Part shown: positions 23,211-33,764 of the stretch, in pieces | Layout of the letters: each line of letters opens with the position of its first letter | Position numbering within the stretch: position 1 is the first letter of the stretch | Assembly: GCA_019096195.1 (NCBI GenBank) | Contig: JAGTXK010000055.1 | Span: 1,488,001 to 1,552,000 of the forward strand | Length of the DNA: 64,000 nt | Direction of reading: 5' to 3' | Origin: Boletus sp. NGJ | Lineage: Eukaryota > Basidiomycota > Agaricomycetes > Boletales > Boletaceae | Translations under genes and position numbers: made by a program | Notes under the pieces: generated by a model | What the model was told of the DNA's origin: nothing | What the model saw: the letters and a program-made list of their open reading frames with translations, nothing else | Databases searched by the model: none

Positions 23211-24329
23211 ATGAGTGCCCAACGTGGCGACGACCTGGAGGACGATTTCGTCCCGGATGAACTCGTTGCTTCATCTGGCGAGGAAGATGCAGCCTTCGAC
23301 TCGCGCCAGGGAGCGGGCGATGGCATCGATAGCCTCCTCAGTGCGGATGAAGATGCAGAGCAGGACGAACCCGCTCCCAAGGGCAAGGCAACCTTGGCGA
23401 AACGGAAACGCAGAGAAAAGGACAGGGAGAGACGGGCAAAGGTTACTTGCACCGTCCCGAGATCGACTACGTTGTGACATAGAATGGATCATACAGAGAC
23501 GGAAACTCGCAGAAACACTGGAGGTCGTCGAACCTCTTTCGACAGCCGCGCAACCGGTCCACAAGCTTGCGAACTACATGTCTGCTATGCAAGCCAAAGC
23601 ATTTCCAGACTTGACCGGACTCGAGCTCAATGATAGGCGTATCCCTGGTGAGCGCATCCAACATATCTGGTTTCTTGTGATCTTGATTGAACTGCAGATA
23701 GAAACAGCAATCACGGACACGACGCAATGGACGGAGTCGAGGTCATTGGACCGTCTGGTTGATTTTATTATCAAAAGTATGTTTCTTCTTTCTTCCCCCT
23801 TCTCCGCAAAACCATCAATTTTCCACTAGTTCTACCCATGCTGCACAAGCGGCTCTCGCAGAGGTCCAAGTTACCGGGTGCACCAACTTTGCTATACATT
23901 GCCGGAGCAGCCCTCCGGGTAGCCGATGTGACCAGGGTGCTCAAGGACAAGAGACTGCGTGGTGATAAGGGTGGAGATGTGGCCAAGCTTTTCGCAAAAC
24001 ATTTTAAGCTGGGTGAGCATGTTGCATATCTCGAGCGGTCAAAGATTGGCACCGCTGTTGGTACACCAGGCAGAATCGGGAAGCTTCTTTGTGAAACAGG
24101 TCAGTGCAAAGACCGTGAAGCAAAGCTAAGCATGATTTAATTGTTCCCAGATGCACTATCTGTGTCCCAACTCACGCACATCATTCTTGACATCTCATTC
24201 CGGGACGCAAAGAATCGGAACCTGCTTGATATACCGGAAACCCGGGACGAAATCTTCAAAACAGTTCTTGGGGCGCCGAGGGTACTTGAGGGGATTAGGC
24301 AGGGGAAAATACATGTGGCGCTATTTTAG
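23211..24329 (+). CDS. CMS1: Ribosome-biogenesis protein Cms1 (CMSS1 family)
   Basis: Cms1 is a nucleolar protein associated with the 90S/small-subunit processome in fungi. The start encodes an acidic region (MSAQRGDDLEDDFVPDELVA) followed by the basic patch KGKATLAKRKRREKDRERRA. Later exons give VHKLANYMSAMQAKAFPDLT, SRSLDRLVDFII and PGAPTLLYIAGAALRVADVT. The helicase-like remnant KIGTAVGTPGRIGKLLCET follows, then LTHIILDISFRDAKNRNLLD. It ends EGIRQGKIHVALF with stop at 24329. GTPGR and the LDISF segment resemble DEAD-box motifs but lack a Walker A, as is usual for Cms1. About 290 residues in five exons. It converges on MRPL31, with 83 bp between stops. Confidence 0.87.
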
Positions 24330-24412
24330 TGGCTATCCACTGTTGGCTACTCCAACGTGGCCAACCGATTCACGCGTTGTACATGAAAGTAGCGTAACGA
24401 GTGAATTCGAAA

Positions 24413-24885
24413 CTAAAAGCCTTTCGGGTTGATCCTCAGCGTTAGCTTTAGAGGGCGTTTGTGAGAGGGCGTTCCACCAGCGTGAAAGAGGGACATACTC
24501 TTGTCCATTTGGGCACCTTGTGAATACCCTTCCGATATCCGCGGGAAGTTGAGCTGAAGACGGTGTATTTATCTTTTGGGACCATTTCATGCTCCTTGGG
24601 CAAGAGCATGGCGCGGTCCTGGGTCGAAGAGGGTCAGAGCCATCGAACCAAGTCGATTTGGTGTTATGCTCACCAAGGCTTTGCACTGAACGCCACTTGC
24701 ACGGACAGCCTCGATGACCGTATCCACCTTCTTGAGGCGGGCACGCGCATTCGCCTTGCGCGTCACGGACAACTTCCATGGTGTTTTCCTATCTCTGCTC
24801 AGTTTTTTTAATGATCCAAGAGACGCGAGACTGACCATAAGAGACCGCCGAATGCGACAGACGTCGGATGGAACGCGCCGTACAT
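24413..24885 (-). CDS. MRPL31: Mitochondrial large-subunit ribosomal protein L31 (mL60), four exons
   Basis: I assembled this gene from four small exons on the minus strand: 24836-24885, 24674-24788, 24499-24618 and 24413-24445. All have GT-AG borders and the frame is kept throughout, giving 105 residues. The first joint produces HPTSVAFGGLLWKTPWKLS. The second exon contains SVTRKANARARLKKVDTVIE and AVRASGVQCKAL. The third contains PKEHEMVPKDKYTVF and RGYRKGIHKVPKWTR. The last gives LTLRINPKGF and a stop at 24413-24415. This is the complete conserved pattern of the fungal YmL31 family, a structural protein of the mitochondrial ribosome. The start ATG is at 24883-24885, 130 bp head-to-head from SF3A1. 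No single exon exceeds 40 codons, so the gene is easily missed by frame-length methods. Confidence 0.92.
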
Positions 24886-25015
24886 TTCGACGAGAAGGAG
24901 CGAGCGGGAGAACAAAGTGCCGAAACGTGCCGGTCCACTTTTTCGACCTCCGACAGTAGCTCACCCGCCTCACTATTCTTGACGACGACCACGACGACTG
25001 CGACAGTTCGACACA

Positions 25016-27552
25016 ATGGCAGTCGAGACGCAGACAATACCCGAATTGAACGGACGTGCATTCAATGGCGATACTGACATGGTCAAGGAGTCTTCCCTCA
25101 GATTCGCCAGCGGTCTCATTCTCCCTCCCCCAGAAATCAAATGCAAGTAATCTTGCAGTCTTCAACAAAACCTTGGTACTGACTGATGTGTCTTTTTAGC
25201 TGTCATTGACAGAACCGCTCTCTTCGTTGCGCGCTCAGTCAACCCCCCACAGTTCGAGGACAAGATTCGCGAGAATCAACGTCAGGATCCCAAGTTCTCG
25301 TTCCTCAACCCTGCCGACCCTTATCATGCTTACTACAGGCATCGTATGGACCGAATATCTGCCGGAGAGGAAGTGGAAGAAGCAATCCCAGACAAGGCAA
25401 AGGTGGAAGAAGGTGAAAAACTGCCTGTGATTCAGGAAGATCTTGGAGTCGAACCACCTCAGCCCCAATTCGTCATCGATATGCCAAGTATCAGTCCTAT
25501 TGATCTGTAAGCGATATATCGATGATTACCACTCGTTGAACCTCAATTTACCCGCAGAGACATCATGAAGCTGACCGCCCTTTTCACTGCTCGTCGTGGA
25601 CGCGCCTTCCTTGCCGCCCTCTCCCAAAGAGAAGGGCGCAATTATCAATTTGACTTTTTGCGACCTAATCACTCGCTCTTCGGCTACTTCAATCGCCTGG
25701 TCGAACAACATCTAAAAATACTGTACCCGAGCAAAGAGTTATTGTCGTATATTCACGAGCGCGCACGGGACGAATCACAGTGGACAGGTCTTGAACAGTC
25801 AAAGAAATATGCACGATGGGAACGACTGAAAAGAGAAAAGGATAAGAAACGCCAAGACGATCAGGAAGCAGAGAAATGCACGTTTTGATTAGTCCAATTC
25901 TGCCAGTTTGAGACACTGACTTCCTTTACTCATAGTGGCCTTTGCTGAAATCGACTGGCATGATTATGCCATCGTCCAAACCATCGAATTTACCGTCGCT
26001 GATGCAAATTCGGAACTACCGCCGCCGATGAACGTACAGGAGGTAGAAAATATGACTTTGGCGCAGAAACGTATGGCTGCAATGATCATGGAGACTACTG
26101 CCGATGACATCGAAGCTCACCGTGCGAGACAGGCAGCAGCAGAAGCAGAAGCTGCTGCCGCTGTTGGTGGTGCAGGTATTCCCACAGCAGACGGCGAGGA
26201 TGCCGCGATGGAGCAAAGTGATGATGAGGACGACGAGATTCAGCAGCGGAAGCAACATGAAGAAGAAGAAAGGATGCGAGAGTTGGAGCGTGCAAGGGTC
26301 ATCCAAGCCAATGCTAATGCTGCAGGTCCAATGAAGATCAAGTCTGATTATGTACCCAAGCGTGAGTGTTCTTCCTTTCGTTGCTAGTGGCGGTATTTTC
26401 TAACGAATCATGTTAGTCGGTGCCAAGAAAACATCTGCGCTCACTACTTGCGCTATCTGTGGTCAACAGATTCCCGTGGACGAGCTCGACGAGCATATGC
26501 GCATTGAACTGCTGGACCCCAAGTGGAAGTCCCAACGAGATGCCTTGGAAGCCCGCAAAGTTCAGGCCTCGGAGCTCTTACGGGGTGCAGATGTTGTCTC
26601 GTCACTCAAGGACCTTGCTCGTACGCGTGTGGATATATTTGGTGCTGAGGCGGACGAAGAACGTCGAAAGAAGGAGGAGGAGGAGGAACGGGAACGCCGG
26701 AAGGAGAGAGAAAAGGTTGTTTGGGATGGGCATACGGCGACCAAAGTCAGCACACTGGACAAGTATTCGCTCAATGTCAACTTCGACGAGCAAATCGCTG
26801 CTATTCACCGTGCCAAGGGTCTTGGACCACAGGACGCCAATGCAATTGGGCCTGGTATTGGGCCTGCTGCTGCTCCACCTCCGCCGATGACGACGCTTCC
26901 ACCAGCCCCTGCGTCGTTACCAGCACCACCTATCCAAGCTCCAGGGTCTGTGTCTCATCCGGGATACTCCGCTGCAACTGTATCATCAGGACCCCAGCCA
27001 GCTTCCGTATATTCCAACCAACCACCACCGGTCATGTTGCCACCACTTCACTATCAGGGTCCAGATGCTGTACAACCCTTCGGATTTCAACCGCCTCCTC
27101 CTGGTATGCATCCTGCTCGCATGACGGGTATGAGTGGCCCACAGGTTGGCATGGTACGGAGCGCAGATGAAATGGACGGCCTCGAGGAACAACCCCAAAT
27201 CAAGAGGCAAAAAATTGCGAAGCTTCCAGGTGGTGCCTTGTATCCAGAGGCAGATTGGATTAGCATGCACCCTTACACGATCTCCCTCGGGATTCAACTT
27301 CCCAACGAGCCTTCGAAACCGGAGTGGAAACTCGATGGGAAGATGGTGACCATCTCTGACTTACCGCTCACGCTACTTGTTTCAACGCTTCGTGAGCGAT
27401 ACATTCAGGCCACGGGGAGCACGTTACCTGCTTCGAAAATGCGAATATCTTACATGGGTAAAATGCTCACGAATTCGAGCACGATCGCGAGTTTCAACTT
27501 GGAGGACGAAGATGTGGTAGTGCTCAGTGTCAGTGCGGGAAAGAAAAAATGA
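25016..27552 (+). CDS. SF3A1: Splicing factor 3A subunit 1 (Prp21/SF3a120)
   Basis: This is a component of the U2 snRNP SF3a complex, needed for prespliceosome assembly. Five exons encode about 775 residues. The first SURP module starts near residue 45 (SVIDRTALFVARSVNPPQFE, then FSFLNPADPYHAYYRHR). The second SURP starts near 25561 (DIMKLTALFTARRGRAFLAA, then YQFDFLRPNHSLFGYFNRLV). The Prp21-like core follows (VAFAEIDWHDYAIVQTIEF and KKTSALTTCAICGQQIPVDE), with acidic and Arg/Glu-rich helices and a Pro-rich linker. The C-terminus is a ubiquitin-like domain (ISDLPLTLLVSTLRERYIQA, then MRISYMGKMLTNSSTIASFN) ending VVLSVSAGKKK. All expected domains are present and the frame is intact. Confidence 0.95.
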
Positions 27553-27923
27553 TTTAGTAAAAATATACTATTTTGCCCTTCGTCCCGTGTGTAATACAGT
27601 GCATGATGATGCGTCGTGTCTACCAAGTATGTGTGAAAAAAGTCCTGGACCTGATAAGGTTAGTAAATATAATATGTGAATGAGATTGATGAATAGTAAT
27701 TTTTCTCGCGACACGAATCAAAATCCCAAAATATACCCCAAAATGAATATGAACGTCCAAGTACCCGAAAACCCAAGTGTTTGTATGCCCCACGTGAAAC
27801 CCAAAATGAATAGAAAGATGAGGAGATGCGACGCCCTAAAATATATGATAGCGTTCCTCGTGCCAAAAACGTTTCTTCACACAGTTGTTTTTTGCGACGT
27901 AAAAGATGATAGGCGAAACGTGG
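27553..27923. other. 3' intergenic region after SF3A1
   Basis: This is a 370 bp AT-richer stretch between converging genes. It contains loose repeats of CCCAAAAT near 27720-27820. I see no gene or structured RNA that can be supported. Confidence 0.45.
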
Positions 27924-28445
27924 TTAACTGTGGGGCGATTGACCCGAACCTGAGCCGCACAGCGCACGTTTAGTGGATGTGGGGGCATCAGCGCCGGTGG
28001 AGCGTGGTCGCAACAATGGCGACGGAGGGAGAAGGAAGTAACCAAACGAGCTGTCTGAGGAGGTTGGCGAAGGAGTCGAGTCGTTTGATGCCTCTGATTT
28101 TGTGTCGCCATCAGACGCCGAAGATCTGTCTAGAGGGACCATGTCCCGGAGCCACTCGTCGTCCTCCTGGGATGGCCAAATGCGCACGGAGGATTCTCGC
28201 CGGAAGACGCTGCGGGAGGAAGCGAGGTGGGGCGAATTAACGAGTGTGGGTGGTATAGGAGTGGCATCGGGGTGCTGGGGGCGATTGAACAGTGGCGAAC
28301 GCTTTTTGGAAGCCTGGATGGGAGAAAGTGAGAGGTGCATGTCAAAGGAGGAAGACATGGAGGTAGAGGAGACGATGGTTTGCTGAGGACATGGAAAGGA
28401 CTGGGGGCTGAGGTATAAATCCAAGTTCAAGTGTTCAGTTGACAA
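27924..28445 (-). CDS. Hypothetical Ser/Pro-rich protein
   Basis: This is a single uninterrupted frame of 173 residues that I do not recognise. It starts MSTEHLNLDLYLSPQSFPCP, is rich in Ser, Pro, Asp and Thr, and contains the short charged island SQEDDEWLRDMVPLDRSS. The rest looks disordered. No signal peptide or membrane segment is visible. The composition, length and intact ATG favour a real gene of a lineage-specific family, but no domain supports it. It lies between SF3A1 and the E2 gene. Confidence 0.45.
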   Translation of the reverse strand: MSTEHLNLDLYLSPQSFPCPQQTIVSSTSMSSSFDMHLSLSPIQASKKRSPLFNRPQHPDATPIPPTLVNSPHLASSRSVFRRESSVRIWPSQEDDEWLRDMVPLDRSSASDGDTKSEASNDSTPSPTSSDSSFGYFLLPPSPLLRPRSTGADAPTSTKRALCGSGSGQSPHS

Positions 28446-28628
28446 ATCTCTGAATCAACGGGCTGACATAACGAGATTGCGGTTCACCCCGATTTGAGGC
28501 AAGGCTCGATCATGCCATTCAATTTGCAAACAGAAAGCTCTTGGTCTAGAAACTTTCCGAGCTGTGCAAAATTCAAGTACACAAGGGCGTCCAAGAGATC
28601 ATCACTCTACAAAAACGAGGCATGCGAC

Positions 28629-29865
28629 TCACAGAACCCGCCTACATAACAACGCTACGACCAGCACGAGCAACACACAGATCGCAGTGTCCAATAGTAA
28701 CGGTGGCCGGTAAGAGCGATGATTGATGACCAGAGGTGATCCGCGGATGGTCTCCGTAAGACCGGCAATCGAGGCCTCTCGCTCCTCAGTGATCGACGAG
28801 ACAGGTTCAGTGGCGGGCTTCGAGGGGACGACTGGATCGGGATCAGACATCGTCGTCCCCGGCCCAAGGGAACGTTCTGGGGCGGTTGGCAACGGAGTGG
28901 GTGATGGTTGAAGAATAGGATGCTCAAAATGGTTTTGAGCGCGTGAAAGTCCTCGGATCCCTGCGGGCTCAGTCAGGGTCGAGGCTGCGTCCTGTGGCGG
29001 GTCTGGAAGACACTCCAAGTTATTTTGTTGGCACTTGGGACAAACCCACTCCCGCGATCTGAAATGTGGCAAATTGTCAGAGTGACTCGAGCGCAGCTGT
29101 TGATATGAGCACTTGCACGAGTGCTAAACGTTTGCGCTCTGAGACGGGGTACTCGACCGAGCCAACACCATTGGCTGCCGAGCCCTTGAGAGGGAAAAAC
29201 CCCTGGAGGCCAAGGATGGCTGCGCGCAGGAATCAGTCAACTTTCAATTAAAACCGAGCGGGTACGCACCCGTTCGCACGCCCCAGGCAGGCTGCCATTC
29301 TTCCTCGTGATCTGTCGAATGGATTAGCCTAGACCTTGTGTGAAATGGTAGAAAGGACAGACAATTTGTGAAGCTGATACAAATCTGCCAAAGCGGCAAT
29401 TTAGCATATAAATTGAGCGTGTCGGCTAATGGAAATGAATACCTTGGTGTTGAGTTCAAAGCGGCCGTTTGGGGTAAGCATCATGAGCGAGGGTGGTCGG
29501 AAAGGGTATTCTGCAGGTAGCAATATGCGGAAATGATAGAGGCCGCCCTCGAATTCTGTTCCCGACGGCCCTCTGATGGTACAATGCCATTCCTAGATGG
29601 GAAAATTAAGAGGGCAAGGGGGCGACGGGTGCTGGCAACATACGAAGATGTCGTCCTATTCGGGATGCTGAGTAGATGGACGGAAAGGTGTCCAATGAAG
29701 AATACCTCGAGTGGTCCAGCGTGATAATCGGTGCAAGAGTCGTTTGCAAGCTCTCTTGCTTCTTGCATGATCCGTTTCACGGCTGGAGAGTACACGTCAG
29801 TAATCCAGTGATCTGATGTGAAGTTGGAGTGGCATACCGGCGTTGTTCTTGTTCAGGGATGCCAT
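28629..29865 (-). CDS. Tail-anchored ER ubiquitin-conjugating enzyme (Ubc6/UBE2J type)
   Basis: This E2 enzyme is expected at the ER membrane in ER-associated degradation. Exon 1 (ATG 29863-29865) encodes MASLNKNNA. The next exons give AVKRIMQEARELANDSCTDY, the UBC fold segment FEGGLYHFRILLPAEYPFRP, PSLMMLTPNGRFELNTK, and the catalytic cysteine in KICISFTN. This joins to YHEEEWQPAWGVRT, the hallmark of the UBE2J subfamily, which lacks the HPN of other E2s. A CxxC segment (REWVCPKCQQNN), a Pro/Ser-rich linker and a C-terminal hydrophobic anchor (DTAICVLLVLVVALLCRRVL) complete it. The order and the tail anchor fit UBE2J1 somewhat better than budding-yeast Ubc6. It is head-to-head with MRP10, 210 bp apart. 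Confidence 0.92.
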
Positions 29866-30075
29866 GACTGGTATGGACGAGATGAAGAATTGTTAATGAG
29901 GGGGCTATTGGGTCTGGTCGTTGTCTAGTTCGGTGAACTCGAATGATGAGAGCGGGTGACTGACCAGTTGATTCATACGTGGTCAGGCTCGGAAAATGCC
30001 GAGTCAAGGCCGCGGACTTGAATCAATCCGTGTTTTCTTTTTTTTTCGATTATTTTGTGAAGAAATATTTCAGCG

Positions 30076-30423
30076 ATGGTGCACATTGACCGTGTCAAGG
30101 TCAGACCGTCCAAATGTACGTCGCCGTTGTGCTCAGTCATGACCGACCCCGACGACCTGCTCAGTATATCGACCTTCACCGTGCAAGGCCGAGTTCGTCG
30201 CCATGCTCGGCTGCTGGGCTGCCACTGGCGATGTGCTCTCTGCTGATCCTGTCAAATGCAAGGAGGTGGCAGACGCGCTGTTCAACTGCATGCGCACGAC
30301 GGTTGGTGGTCCATCCAGTTGTGCATCTGTGCCTCACTCACCGCGCTCCAGCCCGTCTTCCCAAAACCACAAAGACCGTCCATCAACTACCATCTCAGTA
30401 AACTCCAGCGTAAAGTCAAGTAG
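30076..30423 (+). CDS. MRP10: Mitochondrial small-subunit ribosomal protein Mrp10 (mS37), twin CX9C
   Basis: I assembled three exons, 30076-30115, 30165-30301 and 30352-30423, with GT-AG borders and continuous frame, giving 82 residues. The N-terminus reads MVHIDRVKVRPSKLYRPSPC. Two CX9C motifs follow (CKAEFVAMLGC and CKEVADALFNC), then MRTTPVFPKPQRPS and the C-terminus INYHLSKLQRKVK. This is the full pattern of Mrp10, a twin-CX9C protein of the mitochondrial small ribosomal subunit that is oxidised by the Mia40 pathway in the intermembrane space. Each exon is short, so the gene is hidden from simple frame searches. Confidence 0.92.
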
Positions 30424-30804
30424 ACCCTATCTTACTCGTACACCCTTTGCGAATGCCATGCGATGTAATGTAAATTTATAGCAGGGAACGGCGTCGTTGC
30501 TCTGATGAATCCGCTCTCTCCGCACACGAGTCGACCGTGCTTTCCCCGATACCTCCCCACGGTAATTTGACAAAAAGTTATTCCTCCGACGAGATCTTTC
30601 CTTGAGTGTACGGGGAACTTCAATGGGCGTTCAGTGGCGTATCCAATGCAAAGTTGCTGTGCACCCTTCCGAACAGGATGCACAGGAAGAAGTGCCCGAA
30701 ACGGTCCAACACCCACTCTGCATGTGTATCCCACGTAACCGCACTGGCTACCAAGTACAAAGCCCTCTCGCGCTGTGCTGTGCTCATATTTCTTTCCTTG
30801 TCTC
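30424..30804. other. Intergenic region between MRP10 and the NYN gene
   Basis: This is 380 bp between tandem genes. A 124-codon minus-strand frame at 30432-30806 has no recognisable motif and overlaps both flanking gene ends. I regard it as chance. Confidence 0.45.
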
Positions 30805-33362
30805 ATGTCAGATCATCCAAAGGTCGCCATCTTCTGGGACTACGGTCAGTTCCCATCATCAATTCAATACCCGCGGCTCACCTAGCTCACCCTCGTAGAA
30901 AATTGCAACCCCCCCTCCAACTCGTGTGGTCTAGGCTTCGATATCGTGAACAACATTGGTCGTGTAGCCCGTATATTTGGCTCCGTCACGACCTTCAGAG
31001 CTTATCTCGATGTTTCTGTACAGTCGTCCAAGCCCGCAGTGACCCTCCGTTCTGACCTCCAGTCATCTGGTGTATCTATGATAGACTGTCCCCACAATGG
31101 GAGAAAGGACGTCGTAGACAAGATGATTTTAGGTGTGTATACAACGTGTCACTCTTTCCCTCGTTGAGTGAGGGTCTCCTCCAAGTCGATATGCTCGCAT
31201 TTGCCGTCGATCATCCTGCGCCTGCCACGATCGTCCTTATTACCGGTGATCGTGATTACGCTTATGCCGTCTCAATCCTGAAGCTTCGCAACTATCAAGT
31301 TATCTTGGTCACCCCTTCCTCCCGTACTTTACCCTGCCTCGAAAGTCAAGCTTCACTTGTCATTGATTGGAATGCAGCTGCACTCAGGACTCGAACAGAA
31401 CCAGCCAACTCCACCCAAGCTGTCAGACAGCCCTATCTCGACCTTGATGCTACCCTCACAGCCAAGCTTTTGAGAGAGGTGCAAGGACCCTCCCTCGACG
31501 ACCCAGATACTACTCTACATTCCTACCCTACCGCTTCACAAAGCGCCTCGAGGCCGCGACGCATGAGTGTTCGCGACCTTCTTGAGCCGTCAAGGCACTC
31601 CAAGAATACAGCGAGCTCAGATTCCACGCAGGAATTGACCCATAACCCAGCATCACCGAGGAAATATTCGAGCACAGGAAGTGACTCGGCACATGGGGAA
31701 TTGCCAATACCGAAAACGCCTTCGCGTTCGCGTTCTCGACACGCGTCGGTTTCCACGGAATCCACACGGACGTGCAGTGCGACTATGGTTGCGCAGTCTC
31801 CTCCAGCAGTGGAGCAGGACATTCCTGGGAAGAACCCGCCACCGTCCCACGCCAGGCGATCAAGCCCTTCCGATCTCACAGACGTTGCCTCCCCCGCAAA
31901 GCGCAGTCCATCTGTTTTACCATTGCTCGACGTGCTTGAGTTACCTTTGCATGATAGTTGCCCACCCTCATCGATCATCGTTCGTTCGCCCCTCGAACCT
32001 GTTCCAAGCGAAATGCCAGTCTCGGAAAAACTAGCCATCCCCTCTTCCCCCAAGTTGAGCTGCCTGGCATCACCTTTCGTAACGACCAAGGCACCGACTG
32101 GGTTGGAATCAATTCCGAACGCCAGCAGTGAGCAGCCCCATACAACGGCCAGGCCTACATCTCCGATCGTGACGCCAACGGAGACATTCGCCGACACCGT
32201 TACCATTGTAGTCGAGACACCGCAGATGAAAAGTATCGGAGTCCCGAAGGAAATCGAGCATCTGACAGGTCTACCTATCGAGGACCTTGATGGAAATTGC
32301 GAATGGTCTCTCCCGCACCGAGCGCACCTTCGGGAAGGAGCTCGTGATGCTACTCACACGCCAAAGTCAAATTACTACTCCCATGTTGGATCGTACACAA
32401 CGTATTCCCCGTCGAGCAGAAACGTGGGGCTTGACCTCCCTGATACCCCTTCGAGCAAGCGTGTTTCTCCTTCCGGGGCAAATTCGCTAGGGGTCGGTGA
32501 CGGCATCGATTCAGCGCAGTTCGCCGCCTCTCCGCGTGCATCAAATACCCCAGACCACTTCGCACTGGGCTCCGAGTCAGTGTTCTCCTCTACTGCTTTC
32601 CCCTCAACTCCGTTCACTACTACGGAATTACATGAAATGGATGAAAGAGAACTGCGTCAAACATGGACAATATTCGAGCCACTCATCAACCTCCTCCTTG
32701 CAGCCCGAGAGAGTGGTATCACCCGTCCTTCACGCTCGATAATTGCAACGAGCCTTCTACAGTTCAACAAACGAGTCTATCAACGCGCCGGAGTGCAAAA
32801 GTTCCGAGATTACACTGCTCTAGCTGAGCGGGCGGGCATAATCGAGCTTGGTCACACACGGGATGATCCATGGATTGCACTGCACCCAAATTGGTTCAGA
32901 GTGGATGGCATTACGAGAACTCATTCTCCCCCCAACAGAGTCCCGTCTCCCACGTCTGACCCACCGAATGCGATTCAGAGTCCATTATTAACGAGTTACG
33001 AGACCCCACCAGATGAGGGGGCTGCGATCTTCCAAACACCAACTTCTGCTTCGCCGGAACGCAGATCGTCCAAAAGTAGTAGCGCACCCCCGGCTTTACC
33101 AACTCGACGACAAGACAGCCCTTCTATACCTGCCCGATTCCAACCTTTGATAGATATTCTTATCCATATGCGTACCGCGGGTTTTCCCAGCACCCTCAGA
33201 TCCATAGTGGTACAGTCGTTGTGCAACAAAGGTGTATACGCTCAAGCAGGAGTGTCAGGATTCGGGGAGTATATCTGTCAAGCTTCGGAGGCGCAGCTTG
33301 TTCTGGTTGGTGGCGAGGGGAGTCACGCATGGATACGCCTTCATCCAGAATTACGAGTATAG
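30805..33362 (+). CDS. NYN-domain endoribonuclease-like protein with two OST-HTH/LOTUS-like repeats (MARF1-like)
   Basis: The start MSDHPKVAIFWDY joins after a short intron to ENCNPPSNSCGLGFDIVNNI, the first acidic motif of a NYN (PIN-like) nuclease. DCPHNGRKDVVDKMIL follows, then after another intron VDMLAFAVDHPAPATIVLIT and GDRDYAYAVSILKLRNYQVI, the last acidic motif. All the usual Asp positions look present. Roughly 400 residues of Ser/Pro-rich, probably disordered sequence come next. Near 32640-32910 and 33130-33360 two related segments of about 75 residues (FEPLINLLLAARESGITRPS and FQPLIDILIHMRTAGFPSTL) each end in WIALHP or WIRLHPEL. Their pattern fits the OST-HTH/LOTUS RNA-binding fold. 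NYN plus LOTUS is the layout of MARF1/limkain-b1, an RNA-decay factor. The function here is inferred. The gene is about 810 residues long, with most of it in one exon. Confidence 0.75.
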
Positions 33363-33764
33363 GGCTATATTCCACTACTTGACGTACGAGTGAAAACCGC
33401 CCTGCATGTTGTAATTATATGAATGAATGAAGAAGGAGCAATCCCTACCTCGCTTCGGGTCTCATCAAAGTCTTGCCGGAAAACGGGGCCACGTTGAATT
33501 AGGCAAGGCAAATGACCTAAACCACCCTCAGAAAGTAAAACGCAAGGCGTCAGTGCTGTCCATATCATGGTGAGATCAATCGTCGTGACTGCAAGTGCAA
33601 TGCCATGCCTGGGATGCAACAGGGGGTTCACAGATGCCAAGCATGCGGCGATATCCGCAGAGAGAACGACGGCCCTCTGAGTTGTGAAAGTGTAATATGT
33701 TCAGGATGAGGGGTATATGTATATCCATGATTTTGGTGTTTCGTATAATCCTCTCTAGCCTCCT
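33363..33764. other. Convergent 3' region with an unsupported minus-strand frame
   Basis: The region is 400 bp between the NYN gene and the TACO1-like gene. A minus-strand frame of 91 codons (33365-33640), open further upstream, contains protein-like residues (RQDFDETRSEVGIAPS) but no recognisable domain. It sits where both flanking genes should have their 3' untranslated regions. I do not call it a gene. Confidence 0.35.

Noticed and set aside
30432-30806. 124-codon minus-strand frame
   Set aside because: It lies between the MRP10 stop and the NYN start and has no family features. A chance frame is the simpler explanation.
31523-32206. 227-codon antisense frame in the NYN gene
   Set aside because: It is a mirror of the Ser/Pro-rich disordered region of the sense gene, and its composition is explained by that.
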